A program made the position numbers and the translations under genes. Positions 33,534-42,188 of a stretch of DNA of 64,000 nt are shown piece by piece; the first letter of the stretch is position 1, and each line of letters starts with the position of its first letter. This DNA is from UBA4416 sp038327195 (GTDB taxonomy: Bacteria; Bacteroidota; Bacteroidia; B-17B0; Aurantibacillaceae), in contig JBBQKU010000021.1 of the NCBI GenBank assembly GCA_038327195.1, forward strand, positions 1-64,000, in the 5' to 3' direction. The notes below the pieces were generated by a model. It searched no databases. It was not told the DNA's origin and saw only the letters and a program-made list of their open reading frames with translations.

Positions 33534-33561
33534 TGCTACAAATTGTAGCAATCAATTGCTA
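33534..33561. promoter_or_regulatory. Overlapping palindromes upstream of the radical SAM gene
   Basis: TGCTACAAATTGTAGCA (33534-33550) is a perfect 8+1+8 palindrome and overlaps a second, TAGCAATCAATTGCTA (33546-33561, 7+2+7). The half-site TAGCA/TGCTA occurs three times in alternating orientation at 11-12 bp steps. They lie 12 bp upstream of the -7 box, an operator-like position. Confidence 0.55.
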
Positions 33562-33572
33562 TTATTTATTAA

Positions 33573-33580
33573 TAATTTTG
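33573..33580 (+). promoter_or_regulatory. -7 promoter element of the radical SAM gene
   Basis: TAATTTTG, an exact TAnnTTTG match, 21 nt before the ATG. A -33 TTTG is absent; the palindromic sites occupy that region. Confidence 0.5.
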
Positions 33581-33601
33581 TGTTAATAAATAAATAGAGA
33601 T

Positions 33602-34672
33602 ATGGAAACTGTTACAGCCGATTATTTTAAAGGAAGAGGTGCACAATTTAATCCTCACAATAAATTTAGTAAATCCAACTACGTTCAAGCTTTTCCGGAA
33701 GTTCTTGATGAGCCGATGCTTGTATCTCATAAAACGGAGATAATTTACACCTATCCAAAAACAATTATTAATAAAGTAGAAAGTACGGATATTGGAATGG
33801 CCTATTCTTTAAATCCATACCAAGGTTGTGAGCATGGCTGTGTATACTGCTATGCTCGTAACACACATGAATATTGGGGATATAGCGCTGGATTAGATTT
33901 TGAACGTAAAATAATTGTCAAAAAAAATGCTGCCGAATTATTAGAAAAAGAATTTAGTAATAAAAACTGGAAGCCTCAACCAATTATGCTTTCTGGCAAT
34001 ACAGATTGCTATCAACCAATTGAAAAGGAATTACAAATTACAAGAAGCATCTTAAAAGTTTGTTTAAAATATAAACACCCAGTTTCTATTATTACCAAAA
34101 ACATTTTAATAATTCGCGATATTGATATTTTAACTGAATTGGCCGAACTCAATTTAGTTCATGTTATGATTTCCGTAACAGGAACAGATGAAAAAGTTCG
34201 TTTATTATTAGAGCCAAGAACATCTTCTTATAAAAAAAGAATGGAAGTGATTGAGAAATTATCAAAACATGGTATACCTTGTGGTGTAATGGTTGCGCCT
34301 ATAATTCCCGGCATTAATCACCACGAAATACCAAAAGTAATTGAACGGGCGGCCAATGCTGGAGCAACAAGTGCTGGCATAACCATTGTAAGATTAAACG
34401 GAGCAGTTGAGCATATATTTAAAGATTGGTTAGTGAAAAATTTTCCAGACAGAGCCTCTAAAGTTTGGAATCAAATAAGCTCATGCCATGGTGGTAAAGT
34501 AGGTGATAGCCGAAAAAGTGTTCGTATAAAGGGCGAAGGAATACTGGCAGAATCTATTATGCAATTATTTCAAGTATCTAAAGCTAAATTTATGCAAACT
34601 ACGAATGAGTTTAAATTTCAAATCAATTATTTTAATTATAAAGCTGGAGATAAACAATTGAGTTTGTTTTAA
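33602..34672 (+). CDS. PA0069-type radical SAM protein (SplB-like)
   Basis: Radical S-adenosylmethionine enzyme of 356 residues. The iron-sulfur site is CEHGCVYCYARNTHEYWGYSAG (CxxxCxYC at about residues 77-84), with the SAM-binding Gly-rich/Asp features in PIMLSGNTDCYQPIEKEL and VSIITKN. VHVMISVTGTDEKVRLLLEPRTSS is typical of the PA0069/SplB relatives. The product has not been established for this family; spore photoproduct lyase-like chemistry is only a relative. The C-terminus ends DKQLSLF, a beta-clamp-binding-like motif (QLSLF) often found at the end of DNA repair proteins. The gene is monocistronic with operator-like palindromes upstream. Confidence 0.9.
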   Translation: METVTADYFKGRGAQFNPHNKFSKSNYVQAFPEVLDEPMLVSHKTEIIYTYPKTIINKVESTDIGMAYSLNPYQGCEHGCVYCYARNTHEYWGYSAGLDFERKIIVKKNAAELLEKEFSNKNWKPQPIMLSGNTDCYQPIEKELQITRSILKVCLKYKHPVSIITKNILIIRDIDILTELAELNLVHVMISVTGTDEKVRLLLEPRTSSYKKRMEVIEKLSKHGIPCGVMVAPIIPGINHHEIPKVIERAANAGATSAGITIVRLNGAVEHIFKDWLVKNFPDRASKVWNQISSCHGGKVGDSRKSVRIKGEGILAESIMQLFQVSKAKFMQTTNEFKFQINYFNYKAGDKQLSLF

Positions 34673-34999
34673 AATTATAAGTAAACTAGAAACATAATTA
34701 TAGTAAAACCTCTAGCCCTGATTGAAGCGACATCCTTTTTGGCTTTTTTTAAAGACAAAAAGATATAGCTGAAAGCGGGATAAAGCTCCAAATCATTTAT
34801 AACTGAAAAGCCACATTAAAATAGAAATCAAACTTTATATCACAGTCTTGAGTTTGCAAAAAAAAGTTGTATGGAAAACTTGAGTATGCATTAATAGCAA
34901 AAAACCACAAAATTCTAATTGATTTCAAGAAAAATACTGTTAAAATGATAAAAACTGGGTTACCTTTAGCCTTTAATCGTATTAATAGAAACAGACTTT
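34673..34999. other. 327-bp gene-free stretch with a single repeat and a leader
   Basis: No coding region. It contains one REP-like element (34713-34791) related to the repeat array at 27.6-28.2 kb, and the leader of the sigma factor gene. A TACCTTTA box at about 34961 may be the sigma gene's -7 element. Confidence 0.5.
34713..34791 (+). repeat. Single REP-like intergenic repeat
   Basis: Reads AGCCCTGATTGAAGCGACAT, CCTTTTT, then AAAAAGATATAGCTGAAAGC and GGGATAAAGCTCC. This is a pattern seen widely downstream of genes in Bacteroidota (from memory). It aligns with the plus module of the array at 27.6 kb over GATTGAAG, ATCCTTTTT, AAAAAGAT and AAAGC, so both belong to one family. Confidence 0.7.
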
Positions 35000-35557
35000 A
35001 TGTCGAAAGTAACGTACACTGACCTACATTTTATAGAAGGGCTAAAGCATAATAATGATGCTGTGTTGCGGGCTTTATACAAAAAGTATTATAACCTCGT
35101 TCTTAAATATGTTGTAAACAATAGCGGAAATAGCGAATCTGCGGCTGATATTTATCAAGAAACCTTAATTGTGCTTTATGAAAACGTACAAAAACCGAAT
35201 TTTGAATTAAATTGCCAGTTGCAAACGTATATTTTCTCAATTGCCAAGCGTTTATGGTTAAAACAATTACGGAAAAACGGGAGCACTTTTAGATTTAAGG
35301 ATGACCAGGAAAATGAAGTAGTTGATGTCACTGATGAAATTACCGATCACTTGAAAAAGGAATCGGATATTGACAAAATGAATGCTAGTTTGGAAGATTT
35401 GGGAGAGCCTTGTAAAACTATTTTGAAAGATTTTTATGTTTATAAATTAAACATGGATCAAATTTCAGAAAAATTCGGTTATACGAATTCTGACAATGCC
35501 AAAACGCAAAAGTATAAATGTTTACAACGATTAAAACGAAGTTTTTTTGAAGATTAA
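35000..35557 (+). CDS. ECF-type RNA polymerase sigma factor
   Basis: Extracytoplasmic-function sigma factor of 185 residues. Region 2 (about 10-90) has LRALYKKYYNLVLKYVVNNSG with ADIYQETLIVLYENVQ, the -10 recognition helix. Region 4 (about 125-182) has LGEPCKTILKDFYVYKLNMDQISEKFGYTNSDNAKTQKYKCLQRLK, the -35-binding helix-turn-helix. The next gene starts 11 nt after its stop and encodes an anti-sigma-like protein fused to a protease. The two form a stress-response cassette. Its target promoters cannot be read from here. Confidence 0.9.
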   Translation: MSKVTYTDLHFIEGLKHNNDAVLRALYKKYYNLVLKYVVNNSGNSESAADIYQETLIVLYENVQKPNFELNCQLQTYIFSIAKRLWLKQLRKNGSTFRFKDDQENEVVDVTDEITDHLKKESDIDKMNASLEDLGEPCKTILKDFYVYKLNMDQISEKFGYTNSDNAKTQKYKCLQRLKRSFFED

Positions 35558-35568
35558 AAAGAAAGAAA

Positions 35569-36657
35569 ATGAGAGCAACTGATTTATTTGATAATTACTT
35601 ATTTGGAACAATTTCTGAACAAGATAAACTTGACTTTGAAGCACGTTTAAAAAGCGATGCTGAATTTGCGTTAGCGTTTGAAAAACACCGAACTTTAATT
35701 GAAGGCTTAAATCAACATGAGCAACGTTTAAATATTAAACAAATTTTCTCTACCATTCACCAACAAGAATTTGGTAAAGACGCAAAAATAATTTCAATTA
35801 AGGAAGGTTTCGTTAAAAAACATGGTAAAACAGTTGCCGTTGCTGCATCAGTAGCCGTGATAGCAGTAATTAGTACAATGACTATTTTAAGTACTGGTGG
35901 TTATTTATTGAAACAACAAAGTAATGCTATCACAGATTTAAAAAGAGATGTTACTGAATTAAAATATTCTCAAGATGCAATTATTGAAGGAATAAGTGGT
36001 GTTGGCAGCACTCGACCAAAAAAATATGCACCTGCAAATATTGAAGGAACAGGATTTGCATTAAACAATAAGGGTTATTTTATTACTAGTTTACATATGG
36101 TGCAAAATGCTGATTCAGTTTTTGTGACCAATTCAATATTAGAAAGAGTTTCTGCAAAATTAGTAGCTACAGATAATGCCTTAGATATTGCCATTTTTAA
36201 AATGGATAATTCGCTTGCGTTTGACCAAATCGTTTATCCTTTTTCATTTAGTAATCATCAATCAGAAATTGGCGATAAAGTTTTTACAATTGGATATCCA
36301 CGTAAGGATATTGTTTATGGTGAAGGGGCTTTAAGTTCTTTGTCTGGTTACAATAATGATACAACGATGTTTCAGGTTTCTATTCCTGTTAATCCAGGTA
36401 ATAGTGGTGGCCCATTAATGGATGAGCAAGGAAATATTATTGGTGTTATCCGTGGTAAATTGAGTAATGCTGAAGGAACTGGATTTGCTGTAAAATCTGA
36501 CTTATTGAAACAAGTTATTGATTCTTTAAAAGATGAAACTTTAAAATCAGAATTAGTTTTAAATACAAAAAAATCATCATTGAAAGGATTAAAACGTAGC
36601 GAGCAAATTAAAAAAATGCAACCGTTTGTTTTTAATATTATGGTTTATAAAAAGTAA
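35569..36657 (+). CDS. Anti-sigma-like domain fused to a trypsin-like serine protease
   Basis: Single-pass inner-membrane protein of 362 residues. The cytoplasmic part (1-85) has the anti-sigma-like opening LFDNYLFGTISEQDKLDFEARLKSD. A membrane helix spans about 88-112 (TVAVAASVAVIAVISTMTIL). After a short linker with coiled-coil character, a periplasmic S1C (HtrA/DegP-like) protease domain fills about 155-330. The triad is H176 (FITSLHMV), D206 (NALDIAIF) and S279 (NPGNSGGP). No PDZ domain follows. The gene is 11 nt after the ECF sigma gene. A protease fused to the anti-sigma factor could sense envelope stress directly; this is inference. Confidence 0.85.
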   Translation: MRATDLFDNYLFGTISEQDKLDFEARLKSDAEFALAFEKHRTLIEGLNQHEQRLNIKQIFSTIHQQEFGKDAKIISIKEGFVKKHGKTVAVAASVAVIAVISTMTILSTGGYLLKQQSNAITDLKRDVTELKYSQDAIIEGISGVGSTRPKKYAPANIEGTGFALNNKGYFITSLHMVQNADSVFVTNSILERVSAKLVATDNALDIAIFKMDNSLAFDQIVYPFSFSNHQSEIGDKVFTIGYPRKDIVYGEGALSSLSGYNNDTTMFQVSIPVNPGNSGGPLMDEQGNIIGVIRGKLSNAEGTGFAVKSDLLKQVIDSLKDETLKSELVLNTKKSSLKGLKRSEQIKKMQPFVFNIMVYKK

Positions 36658-36678
36658 GATTTATAAATAATCTGAAAC

Positions 36679-39477
36679 TTATTTAACTTTTCCTTCTTCT
36701 TTTTTAGCAAAATATTTTTTGAAATTATAGGTGAACGTTAGCATATAATAACGATTTAATACGTTAGTCTGCGAATCTTGAATATAACTATCTGTATTTG
36801 TTCGTGCCACGCTATTGTTTTGATTCAATAAATCATAAACGGTTAAACGAAATTCGGCTTGTTTATTCTTTAAAAATTTATATCCAATAGCTGCATTCCA
36901 TAATGAAATAGATTGATTAAAAGCACTGGTTAATCCTGCATAATACATATTTGAATATTCACTTTGCAGTACTAAACCTTTCCATGGATTTAAAGTGATT
37001 TTTAATTTAGAATTTTGAGAAAAATAAGTTGTGTTTGATGATGATTGCAGTGTATTATTAATATTACTATAAGATGAATTAGATGAAATAGTAAAATCTA
37101 TTTTTTCGCTTATATTACTGCTTAAAACTAAACCTAAAGCACCAGTTGCCGTCTTTGCGTAATTAGTTTGCAAATTAATTAAACCCGGCACATTATTATA
37201 ATTACCTGATACATTTAAACTTAAATTGGTCTTAATTTTTTTGATTGGAAATGTATAGTTAATAAATGAACGAAGAGAAAAATAACCATCTAAGTTAACC
37301 GGGCGAATAATTTGCGACCCTTTTTTCAAAAAAACAGAATTATAAACAGTTGTATCTTGATTAGCTATTAACGTACTATTTCCAATATAATTACTTGAAT
37401 AATTGGCACCAATTAATGCAAAAAAAGAAGTTGCTTTAACTGTATTAACACCCGAATAACGTATGTTTAAATTTTGTTGGAAATCTTGTTTTAATTCTGG
37501 GTTTCCAGTACTTAATTGCAGCGCATTTGTATTATTTATAACGTCTTGCAACTGATCAATACTTGGCGCATTATTACTTGTTCTATAATTTAAACGTAAA
37601 TTCTTTTTAGGTGAAAATTTGTATTGGAATTGTGCCGATGGTAAAACAGACTCAAAAGATTTACTAAGTTGATAGCTTGTTGGAATTTCTTGTTGCTTTG
37701 AAAGTAAAGCCCATTGATATGCTGCATTAATTGTAAAATTAATTTTAGGTTTCTGAAAGCGATAACCCAAACTTCCTGATTGTGATTGGTATTGGTTTTT
37801 AAACACATTTGTTAATGAACTATCTAAATCAGAATATGTACTTCCATTATTTACTGTATTGAAAGTTCTTTTTGAGGAATAATTATCAGTGTAACTTGTT
37901 GAATAATCAACCAATAAAATATTAAACGAATCAAGAGGTTCTGTATAAGAAGCATTACCTTTAATACTGTTTCCATTTTTTAAAATTGTAGATTTTTGAT
38001 CTATGGTATCTGCAAAAATAATTCCAGTAGTATAATACGTGTTTAAAGAATAAAGTGAATTTTCTCCCGAATTATCAGTAATTGTGGGTGTTGCATTAAT
38101 TGAGAACGTTCTGCCTTTTTTTGCAAATGAATGTCTGTATAAAATAAGTGCTGAAAGATTATACCCAGATAAATTAGATGAATTTGAATTTATAGAATTA
38201 CTAATGTTTTGTAATTCCTTAGTATTTAATCCTAATAATTTTTTAGAGCCATTATTAGTTTGAAATGATAATTTGGGTTGAATGCTAATTGTGTTTTGAG
38301 AATCTAATTTCGTTTCAATTTTAAAATTTAATCGGTGATTAAAATTATCGCTTTTTGCAGTATTAGTTTCGTTATATATTAATCCATTATTTGAGCCTAA
38401 AATATATTGTTGAAGTAAGGAAGATTTAGAATCATTTTGTGTCCAATTGAAAAAATAACTTGAACTTATTTCAGTTTTTTTACCCCATTTATCGGAGTAA
38501 TTTAATCCAAATAAAGAAGTTGTATTAATTCCATTCTGATTATTAACAGAAAAATTATCGCTTGCATTACCACCGCCTCCACCTCTTCTGCCACCACCAC
38601 CACCGCTTGAAGCGCCACTCGAAACTCCAACTAAATCTTCTGAAGAAAAATTTTGTTCATTAATATTATTTGATTGTGCTAAAATTGTAATACGTCTGTT
38701 TCCTTTAAAAATATTGACAGACGCACCGCCTTTATATCTATTTTCATAACCGTAGCCACCATAAACTTTTCCAAAAATTCCATTTTTAAATTGAGCTTTA
38801 GTTACAATATTTATAGTTTTACTCGCATTTCCGTCATCAAAACCAGTAAATTGAGACTGGTCACTTTTTTTATCAAATACTTGTACTTTATCAATAATTT
38901 CTGCAGGTAAATTTTTCAAAACAGCATTTGCATCATCTCCAAAAAATCGTTTTCCATCCACTAACACTTGCTTTACTTCTTCGCCTTGTGCTTGCACCTT
39001 CCCGTCAACTATTGCCACACCAGGCATTTTAGAAACTAAATCTTCAGCAGTGGCATCTTTATTTACTTTATAAGCTTTTGAATTAAAACTTGTGGTATCG
39101 CCATTTTGAGTTGCTAAAGCCATCTGACCTTCAATTTTAACTTCCTTTAAGTTTAAAGAATTTTGTTTAAGAATGATAACTCCTAAATCAATTGGTTGAT
39201 TTTTAATAATTATAGCTTTAAAAACAGGATTATAACCTAATGATAAAATTTTAAGAATATAAGAATTAGCAACAACCGCTTCAATTTTATAGAAACCTTC
39301 AACATCTGTTACAGTACCCTTTACAAAAGAGGAATCTTTAGCGTTCAATAAAAAAACAGAAGACCCAATAGCAGCTTGTTTTGATTCATCAATTAATTTA
39401 CCACTTATAGTTTGTACTTGCGAAAAAGCATTCGCGAAAAAAACACAAAACAATATTGAAAATAAAAATCTTAGCAT
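36679..39477 (-). CDS. Outer membrane receptor, OMP_b-brl_3 family
   Basis: Large outer-membrane beta-barrel of 932 residues related to TonB-dependent receptors but of the OMP_b-brl_3 type common in Bacteroidota. A signal peptide (cleavage near AFSQ) precedes a carboxypeptidase-regulatory-like domain (SGKLIDESKQAAIGSSVFLL through LSLGYNPVFKAI). The plug follows (about 125-230), with TAEDLVSKMPGVAIVDGKVQAQGEEVKQVLVDGKRFFGDD. A Gly/Ser-rich loop (about 285-305) and a barrel of about 600 residues end the protein (YYMLTFTYNFKKYF). No nutrient-specific partner (SusD or riboswitch) is adjacent, so the ligand is unknown. It is convergent with the sigma/anti-sigma operon. Confidence 0.88.
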   Translation of the reverse strand: MLRFLFSILFCVFFANAFSQVQTISGKLIDESKQAAIGSSVFLLNAKDSSFVKGTVTDVEGFYKIEAVVANSYILKILSLGYNPVFKAIIIKNQPIDLGVIILKQNSLNLKEVKIEGQMALATQNGDTTSFNSKAYKVNKDATAEDLVSKMPGVAIVDGKVQAQGEEVKQVLVDGKRFFGDDANAVLKNLPAEIIDKVQVFDKKSDQSQFTGFDDGNASKTINIVTKAQFKNGIFGKVYGGYGYENRYKGGASVNIFKGNRRITILAQSNNINEQNFSSEDLVGVSSGASSGGGGGRRGGGGGNASDNFSVNNQNGINTTSLFGLNYSDKWGKKTEISSSYFFNWTQNDSKSSLLQQYILGSNNGLIYNETNTAKSDNFNHRLNFKIETKLDSQNTISIQPKLSFQTNNGSKKLLGLNTKELQNISNSINSNSSNLSGYNLSALILYRHSFAKKGRTFSINATPTITDNSGENSLYSLNTYYTTGIIFADTIDQKSTILKNGNSIKGNASYTEPLDSFNILLVDYSTSYTDNYSSKRTFNTVNNGSTYSDLDSSLTNVFKNQYQSQSGSLGYRFQKPKINFTINAAYQWALLSKQQEIPTSYQLSKSFESVLPSAQFQYKFSPKKNLRLNYRTSNNAPSIDQLQDVINNTNALQLSTGNPELKQDFQQNLNIRYSGVNTVKATSFFALIGANYSSNYIGNSTLIANQDTTVYNSVFLKKGSQIIRPVNLDGYFSLRSFINYTFPIKKIKTNLSLNVSGNYNNVPGLINLQTNYAKTATGALGLVLSSNISEKIDFTISSNSSYSNINNTLQSSSNTTYFSQNSKLKITLNPWKGLVLQSEYSNMYYAGLTSAFNQSISLWNAAIGYKFLKNKQAEFRLTVYDLLNQNNSVARTNTDSYIQDSQTNVLNRYYMLTFTYNFKKYFAKKEEGKVK

Positions 39478-39559
39478 CTTTTAAAGAAAGGCTTCAATGT
39501 ACAACTATAGATTATTATAAATTGATAAAAAATGATAAAATTTCCTACCTAAATATTTT

Positions 39560-40255
39560 CTATATCTCACAACCATCTGGCCCACAAATAGCGGCATCTT
39601 CGCCTGCTAAATCAGCGGGTTTAATTTCATCATAAGCTTTAAGTAATGCCTGTAAAAACGTCTCAGATTCTTGAGCACCAGAAATGGCATATTTCTGATT
39701 TAAAACAAAAAACGGAACGCCTCTTACACCTATTTGCTGAGCTTGTTCAACATCTTGATGAACTTCATTTGAAAATGCATTTCCTTTTAATACGGTACTT
39801 GCTTCAATTTTATCCATACCAATTTCATCAGCTATTTTTAAAAGAGTTTCATAGTCAGCCGTATTTTTTCCTTCAGTAAAATAGGCTGAAAATAATTTCT
39901 CTTCTAATTCATTTTGCTTATTGTATTTTTTAGCCAAGTGCGATAAACGATGCGCATCAAAAGAATTAGCCACAACCGCTTTATCAAAATTAAAATTCAA
40001 TCCAACCTTTTTTGCAATATCTGAAACATGTGCAATGGTTTCATTAGCTTGTTCTTTAGACCAACCTTTTTTTAATCTTAAATTTTCTATAGTATTTAAA
40101 CTAGGATCTGTAATGGTATTTGGGTCTAATTGAAAACTTTTCCAAATAATTTTTATTTCATCTTTATGTGGAAATTGCTCTAAGGCTTTTTCGAATTTTC
40201 GCTTGCCGATATAACAAAACGGGCACATCACATCACTCCAAATTTCTACATTCAT
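39560..40255 (-). CDS. DsbA-family oxidoreductase (FrnE-like)
   Basis: Thioredoxin-fold protein of 231 residues with an inserted helical domain, as in 2-hydroxychromene-2-carboxylate isomerase/FrnE relatives. The active-site pair is in DVMCPFCYIGKRKFEKAL (CPFC, residues 11-14 region), and the cis-Pro loop is GVRGVPFFVLNQKYAISGAQ. No signal peptide, so it is cytoplasmic, unlike true DsbA. The C-terminus has two extra cysteines in DAAICGPDGCEI (CGPDGC), a motif often seen in this subgroup. FrnE proteins act as cadmium- or oxidative-stress-related disulfide oxidoreductases in other bacteria; the substrate here is unknown. Expressed apart from the DUF349 gene upstream, which ends at a terminator. 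Confidence 0.9.
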   Translation of the reverse strand: MNVEIWSDVMCPFCYIGKRKFEKALEQFPHKDEIKIIWKSFQLDPNTITDPSLNTIENLRLKKGWSKEQANETIAHVSDIAKKVGLNFNFDKAVVANSFDAHRLSHLAKKYNKQNELEEKLFSAYFTEGKNTADYETLLKIADEIGMDKIEASTVLKGNAFSNEVHQDVEQAQQIGVRGVPFFVLNQKYAISGAQESETFLQALLKAYDEIKPADLAGEDAAICGPDGCEI

Positions 40256-40270
40256 ATATTTATTATAAAA

Positions 40271-40301
40271 AAGAAGCTACCAGTTTAAAAGGTAGCTTCT
40301 T
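40271..40301 (-). terminator. Intrinsic terminator of the DUF349 gene
   Basis: AAGAAGCTACC (40271-40281) and GGTAGCTTCTT (40291-40301) form an 11-bp stem around a 9-nt loop. On the minus strand a T run follows. It lies 24 nt after the DUF349 stop. Confidence 0.88.
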
Positions 40302-40325
40302 AAAGGTTAATTAAAAGTTAAAAAA

Positions 40326-42056
40326 TTATTTTTGAATTTCAACTGCGCGCAATTTATTTAATTCAGCAATAACCATTTTTCGTTTATCGTTAAATTCTGC
40401 AATTTTTTGTTTTTCAACATTTATTTTATCTTCAATTTCTTTCATAAAAGGATTAACGCCTTTACTGCTTGATTTAAAGAAACCTAAATTATTATCATAC
40501 GTTTTTACACGACCATTAATTTCATCAATTTGTTTTTTCAAAAAGTCTGCTTCTTTGTTTAAAGCAATCTCCGGATTTTCGCCATTAACAAAACGCTCAA
40601 TTTTAGATTTAAATTGCATTAACATTTTATCAGAAACACTCACGTTCATTTTATCATACAACTCATCCAGTTTATTGTAAAACGCATCATTGATTCTTTT
40701 CTTATCTTTCATCGGAACCATTCCTGCAGCATTCCAATCCAAAGAAAATTGTTTTAAGGCTGCATGATTAGCACTAGTATCTTCCGATAAATTAAATTCC
40801 AATAACTTGGCTAATAAAGCTTCTTTTGCTACTAAATTTGTTTCAAAACTAGCATCAACCGCAGCAAAACTTGCCTTTTTAGCATCAAAAAAATGATTGC
40901 AAGCGTTACGGAAACTATTAAATAATTTAGTTTCATCACCACCAGCATGTGGAATTTTTTTCCACGCATCTTGTATTTTAATTATTACTAAACCAGTTTT
41001 TTGCCAATCTGTGCTATCTTTTACGGCATTTACTTTTGCAATTAATTCTTGTTTTTGAGCTTTAATGCCGCCCAATTTTTCGTGCATGACATTAAAAAAT
41101 GCTTTCTTTTTCTCAAAAAAAGTATCACATAAAGCTCTAAATTCTGACCAAGCTTTATCGTTTTCTTTTGCATTTGCTCTTCCAATAGTTTTCCATTCAG
41201 CTTGTATAGCTGTTAATTCGGTTGTTAAATTATTCCAAGCTTGTCCATTTGCTGTTTCTGCCTTTACAATAATTTCTTTTATCTTTTCTAAAAGAGAATT
41301 TTTCTTTTCTAGATTAGCATCTTTTTCTTCTTCAACACTATTGTAATGTGCTTTAAGCGTTGAATAAGCCTCGTCAATTGCTAAACGATAAGCTCCTTTC
41401 AATTCATCCCATTTATCATTAGGCACAGGCCCAATATCTTCCCAGTCGTTACGGTAAATTTTAATTAAGCGTTCAGCTTCTTTAATATTGGTTTGATTTT
41501 TAATTCCTTTTATTTTTTCAAGCAATTCAGTTTTTAATTCGTAATTACGTTTTAAATCGTGCTCTTGTAATTGTTTTGATAAACTTAATTTATAATTAAA
41601 TTCTTCAATGGCTTTACTATAATCTGCTTGAATCTCTTTGTATTTATGAGTTGAAACAGCCCCTGTATCTTTCCATTGTTTTTGTAGCTCAACTAATTTT
41701 TTAATAGCAGCTCCAATATTGTCGCTAACTTGACTTAAATCATTAATTTTTGCTATTATTTCTTTGCGAATTGCTAAATTTTTACCCTGTTCAACTGCAA
41801 TTTTAGAATCTTCTTCTTTTTTCTTAGCTTCAATTTTGTCAAATAATTTAGAAATTGTGACGTCATCGGGGTGTTTAGCATATTCAAATTCTTTTGCTTT
41901 TCCACCTCCATCAACAAATTCTTGTTTAGCAGTTTCAAATTCTGAAGTCCATAATGTTTGATACTCTTTCTGCAGAGTGCGCATTTGGTGAGCAACAGCA
42001 CTAATGTCGGCTGTGCCGAGCATTTCTTCTAACTTAGTAATAATCGCGTTTTTCAT
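40326..42056 (-). CDS. DUF349 repeat protein
   Basis: Cytoplasmic helical protein of 576 residues built of about five DUF349 repeats, each about 75 residues with a W-containing KxxWKxxG motif. Examples are LVELQKQWKDTGAVSTHKYKEI, LIKIYRNDWEDIGPVPNDKWDEL, LTAIQAEWKTIGRANAKENDKAW and IKIQDAWKKIPHAGGDETK. The function of DUF349 proteins is not established in Bacteroidota. Its own good promoter lies 60 nt upstream, with a strong terminator downstream, so it is monocistronic. It is divergent from the MutS2 gene with a 132-bp gap. Confidence 0.9.
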   Translation of the reverse strand: MKNAIITKLEEMLGTADISAVAHQMRTLQKEYQTLWTSEFETAKQEFVDGGGKAKEFEYAKHPDDVTISKLFDKIEAKKKEEDSKIAVEQGKNLAIRKEIIAKINDLSQVSDNIGAAIKKLVELQKQWKDTGAVSTHKYKEIQADYSKAIEEFNYKLSLSKQLQEHDLKRNYELKTELLEKIKGIKNQTNIKEAERLIKIYRNDWEDIGPVPNDKWDELKGAYRLAIDEAYSTLKAHYNSVEEEKDANLEKKNSLLEKIKEIIVKAETANGQAWNNLTTELTAIQAEWKTIGRANAKENDKAWSEFRALCDTFFEKKKAFFNVMHEKLGGIKAQKQELIAKVNAVKDSTDWQKTGLVIIKIQDAWKKIPHAGGDETKLFNSFRNACNHFFDAKKASFAAVDASFETNLVAKEALLAKLLEFNLSEDTSANHAALKQFSLDWNAAGMVPMKDKKRINDAFYNKLDELYDKMNVSVSDKMLMQFKSKIERFVNGENPEIALNKEADFLKKQIDEINGRVKTYDNNLGFFKSSSKGVNPFMKEIEDKINVEKQKIAEFNDKRKMVIAELNKLRAVEIQK

Positions 42057-42115
42057 TTTTTATTTTTTAAACCTTTACTATTGGCTTTTGTTTAATTGTT
42101 TAATTTTATGCCTAT

Positions 42116-42145
42116 CAAAAATAAAGTAATTTTTTAGTTTGCAAA
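42116..42145 (-). promoter_or_regulatory. Promoter of the DUF349 gene
   Basis: On the minus strand TTTG (42145-42142), 18 nt, then TATTTTTG (42123-42116), matching both boxes of the Bacteroidota consensus. The leader is about 55 nt. Confidence 0.75.
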
Positions 42146-42188
42146 ACTTTATATTGCTTTTTTTAACTAAATATTTTAATTCTAAATA

